Assembly (NCBI GenBank): GCA_051649365.1
Contig: JBOFGY010000306.1
Location: forward strand, 1 to 7,970
DNA length: 7,970 bases
From: CAVTAE01 sp051649365
GTDB taxonomy: Bacteria; Deinococcota; Deinococci; Deinococcales; Trueperaceae
Direction: 5' to 3'
The position numbers and the translations under genes are program-made. Shown here piece by piece: positions 6,011 through 7,970 of this stretch (positions are counted from its first letter, which is position 1; each line of letters opens with the position of its first letter). The notes beneath the pieces are model-generated. The model saw only the letters and a program-made list of their open reading frames with translations. It was not told the origin of the DNA and searched no databases.

Positions 6011-6736
6011 GTGATTCTAGGGATTATTAGCGATGTGCATGCCAATGTGGTGGCTCTCGAGGCTGCTATTGGGGCCTTGAAGGAAAAAGGGGCTACAACC
6101 ATTATTTGCCTCGGGGATTTAGTGGGTTACGGACCATCGCCGAATGAAACTATTGATTTAATACGTCAAGAAAATGTGATGTGTTCTCTTGGTGCTGCCG
6201 ACGAACGTATCGCCTTTGATTTCGCAAGAGATAAAGTGCCGCGTCAAGGTGTGGCTGACCAAACGCTCGAGTGGACACGCACCGTTATTGAGCCGCGTCA
6301 CGTCGAGTTCTTGCGAACGTTACCCATTCAGCAACGCATCAATACGCCTGCGGGCAAAATGCGCTTTTTTCACGGCAGTCCAGATTCTACGGGTGAAAAA
6401 ACCAACCTCAACCAAGATCCCATCCGCCTAGGTAAACTTCTCGACCAACAACGCGCAGTGATTCTTGCTTGTGGTGGCACACACGTGCCGATGGTTCGCA
6501 AACTTAACACGGGGATTATCATTAATCCTGGTTCGGTTGGCTTATCCCTGAACGGAGAACCTGGTGCAGATTACGTCCTCATTAAATTTGCCACCGACGG
6601 CAAAGCCGAGGTAGAGATGGATAAAGTCGAATATGACTTTGCCGCTGTTGCTTTTGACATTATCGCTTGGGGTTTGCCGCAAACTGTCGCACAAGCGATT
6701 CAGCAAGGAAGAATGCCAGCGGGTGCGGGTGGCTAG
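6011..6736 (+). CDS. Calcineurin-like metallophosphoesterase (YfcE/MJ0936-like) with altered active-site motifs
   Basis: A 241-residue protein of the calcineurin-like phosphoesterase fold, probably cytoplasmic, substrate unknown. Counted from the GTG, it has ISDVHAN (6-12, metal ligands D8 and H10), GDLVGYGP (35-42, D36), FFHGSP (119-124), GGTHVP (155-160) and NPGSVGLSLNGEPGADY (172-188). Two canonical motifs are changed: the expected GNHD is GAAD (61-64), losing the metal-bridging Asn and the catalytic His, and the expected GHTH is GGTH, losing one His. The remaining motifs are well kept, so I infer a divergent subfamily rather than decay. A TTG at 5960 would add 17 residues that do not resemble the family N-terminus, so GTG at 6011 is preferred. 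Confidence 0.85.
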   Translation: MILGIISDVHANVVALEAAIGALKEKGATTIICLGDLVGYGPSPNETIDLIRQENVMCSLGAADERIAFDFARDKVPRQGVADQTLEWTRTVIEPRHVEFLRTLPIQQRINTPAGKMRFFHGSPDSTGEKTNLNQDPIRLGKLLDQQRAVILACGGTHVPMVRKLNTGIIINPGSVGLSLNGEPGADYVLIKFATDGKAEVEMDKVEYDFAAVAFDIIAWGLPQTVAQAIQQGRMPAGAGG

Positions 6737-6761
6737 CAATCTTGTAGTGTCAGTAAGTTTA

Positions 6762-6841
6762 TTCTCCTAATCTAATTCACAAAGATAAGAGACAAGGGAC
6801 AAGAGATAGGAGAAACAATCCCTTGCTTATGTCTCCTGTCT
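6762..6841 (+). repeat. Purine-rich element with competing inverted arms
   Basis: AGATAGGAGA (6804-6813) can pair upstream with TTCTCCTAATCT (6762-6773, one bulged A, with the extra A at 6814 included) or downstream with TCTCCTGTCT (6832-6841, one G-U pair). A third stem, CAAGGGA (6793-6799) with TCCCTTG (6819-6825), crosses the downstream pairing and could form a pseudoknot with it. The stretch 6781-6818 is almost all purine plus C. It lies between the phosphoesterase stop and the next promoter. No T-run follows. Function unknown; an attenuator, an mRNA 3'-end structure or a dispersed repeat are all possible. Confidence 0.55.
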
Positions 6842-6873
6842 TCGTGTCTATGTTTTGTACGACGTTTCAAAGA

Positions 6874-6879
6874 TACACT
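6874..6879 (+). promoter_or_regulatory. Putative -10 box of the adenylyltransferase gene
   Basis: TACACT (4 of 6 matches) ends 5 nt before the ATG at 6885, followed by AAGTC, which gives no Shine-Dalgarno sequence. No convincing -35 is present. It fits the leaderless arrangement of the other unit-leading genes, but alone it would be weak. Confidence 0.4.
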
Positions 6880-6884
6880 AAGTC

Positions 6885-7703
6885 ATGTTTTCCAAGTCGC
6901 AGTTAGACCGCTACGCTCGTCATATTATTTTGCCTGGTGTTGGTGCGGCAGGGCAGAGGAGGTTGCTCGAGTCCCGCGTTTTGGTAATTGGTGCCGGGGG
7001 TCTTGGCTCACCGATTTTATTTTATCTTGCAGCAGCCGGTGTGGGAACATTAGGCATTGTTGATTTTGATACGGTTGATGCAACCAATTTACAACGGCAG
7101 ATTCTGCACTCGAGCTCTGATGTTGGCAAGGCGAAAGTTTTGTCAGCGAAGGAGACGTTAGGGCAACTTAACCCAGATGTAAACGTTAAAACTTACCAAG
7201 AACACCTCACCTCACAAAATGCTAGGGAAATCATTCGCGCCTATGATGTGGTGATTGACAGTAGTGATAATTTCCCGACACGCTACTTAGTGAACGATGC
7301 TTGCGTTTTTGAGAAAAAGCCCCTTCTTTATGGTGCGATTTCACAGTTTGAAGGACAGCTTAGTTTGTTTAATGTCACGACAGGTGATAACGCTGATAAA
7401 CCCAGGGAGTCGCCTTGTTATCGCTGTCTTTTTCCAACACCACCTAAGCCAGGCACAATTCTCAGTTGTGCGGAAGCAGGCGTGTTCGGTGTTTTACCTG
7501 GGGTAGTGGGGAGTCTTATGGCCACGGAGGCGATAAAGTTCCTCCTTGGTTTGGGTGAGTCCTTATCGGGGACGTTACTACATTATGACGGACTCTACAG
7601 CGAGATGCGCCGCATTTCAATAAAACGAGCCTCCAGTTGTGCGGTTTGTGGTGATGCGCCTAGCGTCACCGAACTTATAGATTACGAAATGTTTTGCACT
7701 TGA
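6885..7703 (+). CDS. HesA/MoeB/ThiF-family adenylyltransferase (E1-like)
   Basis: A cytoplasmic enzyme of the E1-like family that uses ATP to adenylate the C-terminal Gly-Gly of a small sulfur-carrier protein (MoaD for molybdopterin or ThiS for thiamine). The 272 residues show the nucleotide-binding GAGGLGS (36-42), VDFDTVDATNLQRQ (59-72, with the conserved Asp and Arg), DSSDNFPTRYLVND (125-138), the zinc pairs CYRC (178-181) and CAVC (252-255), and the reactive cysteine in SCAEAGVFG (194-202, C195). The length matches MoeB or ThiF without a fused rhodanese domain. MoeB and ThiF cannot be told apart from sequence alone, and no sulfur-carrier or molybdopterin or thiamine gene lies in the window. 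Confidence 0.92.
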   Translation: MFSKSQLDRYARHIILPGVGAAGQRRLLESRVLVIGAGGLGSPILFYLAAAGVGTLGIVDFDTVDATNLQRQILHSSSDVGKAKVLSAKETLGQLNPDVNVKTYQEHLTSQNAREIIRAYDVVIDSSDNFPTRYLVNDACVFEKKPLLYGAISQFEGQLSLFNVTTGDNADKPRESPCYRCLFPTPPKPGTILSCAEAGVFGVLPGVVGSLMATEAIKFLLGLGESLSGTLLHYDGLYSEMRRISIKRASSCAVCGDAPSVTELIDYEMFCT

Positions 7704-7719
7704 GGTTTCCGACTCGACC

Positions 7720-7836
7720 ATAGTATCCGTATAGTAGAAGAAGTGAGGTGTTGCCCACTAAGTATCTGCTGAGATAGCTAGATGGAGAAACGCACACCTC
7801 ACTTCATTGGGCTACACGGGAGTTGCCAGATACTAT
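7720..7836 (+). repeat. Long imperfect inverted repeat, candidate structured RNA or element end
   Basis: Three successive stems nest in order: ATAGTATC (7720-7727) with GATACTAT (7829-7836), 8 bp; CGTATAG (7728-7734) with CTACACG (7812-7818), 6 of 7; and GAAGTGAGGTGT (7740-7751) with ACACCTCACTTC (7794-7805), a perfect 12 bp. A 10-nt bulge (7819-7828) sits on the right arm. The 42-nt apical loop contains a small hairpin, TATCT-GCTG-AGATA. It starts 16 nt after the adenylyltransferase stop and ends about 30 nt before the transposase-like frame. It could be a non-coding RNA, a readthrough barrier, or the structured left end of the insertion sequence. No known RNA family was recognised. Confidence 0.6.
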
Positions 7837-7851
7837 TGAGGTTCACATAAA

Positions 7852-7863
7852 TAGCTTAAGCTA
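7852..7863. promoter_or_regulatory. 12-bp perfect palindrome before the transposase-like frame
   Basis: TAGCTTAAGCTA is its own reverse complement over all 12 bases and sits just before the transposase-like frame. It could be an operator for a dimeric regulator or part of an insertion-sequence end. The role is inferred from position only. Confidence 0.4.
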
Positions 7864-7868
7864 AGTGG

Positions 7869-7970
7869 CTGACATGGTATCCCAAACAACTCACACGAGA
7901 ACAAGAAGCGGAGCGAAGACGACAAGGGTTTGAACTCCTAAAGCAAAAGCGATTAAGCCAACGAGCTATA
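7869..7970 (+). CDS. Partial IS630-like transposase N-terminus (runs off the window)
   Basis: The open frame reads WYPKQLTREQEAERRRQG and then FELLKQKRLSQRAI to the window edge. This resembles the N-terminal helix-turn-helix region of IS630-type transposases, in which PKxLTREQ and ERR precede a helix and an LSQ-AI motif. The frame is closed by TAA at 7857-7859, and between it and the Trp there is no ATG, GTG or TTG; the only near-start is CTG at 7869. Either the start codon has mutated, which would make it a decaying copy, or an unusual start is used. The ATG at 7874 is in another frame and stops after 19 codons. The insertion-sequence ends are not defined. Assignment is by eye on 34 residues. 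Confidence 0.5.
   Translation, partial: MTWYPKQLTREQEAERRRQGFELLKQKRLSQRAI

Noticed and set aside
7752..7793. TPP riboswitch suggested by CTGAGA in the apical loop
   Set aside because: The rest of the conserved TPP core (such as ACCTGATCTGGATAATGCCAG-like parts) is absent, and no thiamine gene follows.
7925..7945. tRNA T-loop-like GGTTTGAACTCC
   Set aside because: No acceptor, D or anticodon arms fit around it, and it lies in the transposase-like reading frame.
1..7970. CRISPR array
   Set aside because: No regularly spaced direct repeats; the only direct repeat is a two-copy spacer-free 17-mer.

Overview
The window reads as ordinary bacterial chromosome of moderate GC (roughly 45-55% in the stretches I counted by eye) carrying seven convincing protein genes, one probable pseudogene and the start of a transposase-like frame at the right edge. 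Taxonomy is an inference. The IspH sequence, the calcineurin-like phosphoesterase subfamily (ending near NPGSVGLSLNGEPGADY), the M32 carboxypeptidase, and -10 boxes lying 5-7 nt from start codons without Shine-Dalgarno sequences all recall the Deinococcota (Deinococcus/Truepera relatives). The GC is low for that phylum, so an uncultivated lower-GC lineage is possible, and other phyla with leaderless genes are not excluded.

Layout, left to right. 1-354 is gene-poor, with a 17-bp tandem duplication and a small hairpin. A + strand M32 metallocarboxypeptidase follows (355-1866). Its stop codon overlaps the start of what looks like a frameshifted HicB-type antitoxin remnant (to 2032). A minus-strand operon (4825 down to 2091) then holds ispH, a HEPN-domain protein and dusA. 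The first two overlap by ATGA, the last two are 6 nt apart, and a good intrinsic terminator (2045-2076) ends the operon. Divergent from ispH is a + strand series of independent units: a membrane-anchored alpha/beta hydrolase (4921-5916), a calcineurin-like phosphoesterase (6011-6736) and a HesA/MoeB/ThiF adenylyltransferase (6885-7703). After the last gene come a long imperfect inverted repeat (7720-7836), a 12-bp palindrome and the 5' end of an IS630-like transposase frame that runs off the window.

Functionally this is mostly housekeeping: peptide degradation, isoprenoid precursor synthesis (IspH), tRNA dihydrouridylation (DusA) and activation of a sulfur-carrier protein (MoeB/ThiF type). 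The foreign-looking elements are the low-GC HEPN gene inside the ispH-dusA operon, the HicB-like remnant and the transposase edge.

Three window-wide patterns stand out. (1) All five genes that begin a transcription unit have a -10-like hexamer ending 5-7 nt before the start codon and four of them have no usable Shine-Dalgarno, which implies leaderless mRNAs. (2) The palindrome CTCGAG occurs 18 times where about 2 are expected, always inside genes, and encodes 12 of the 15 Leu-Glu pairs in the six other genes but none of the five in the HEPN gene. (3) Two + strand intergenic junctions carry arms that can pair in mutually exclusive ways, and a third carries a 117-nt imperfect stem-loop.
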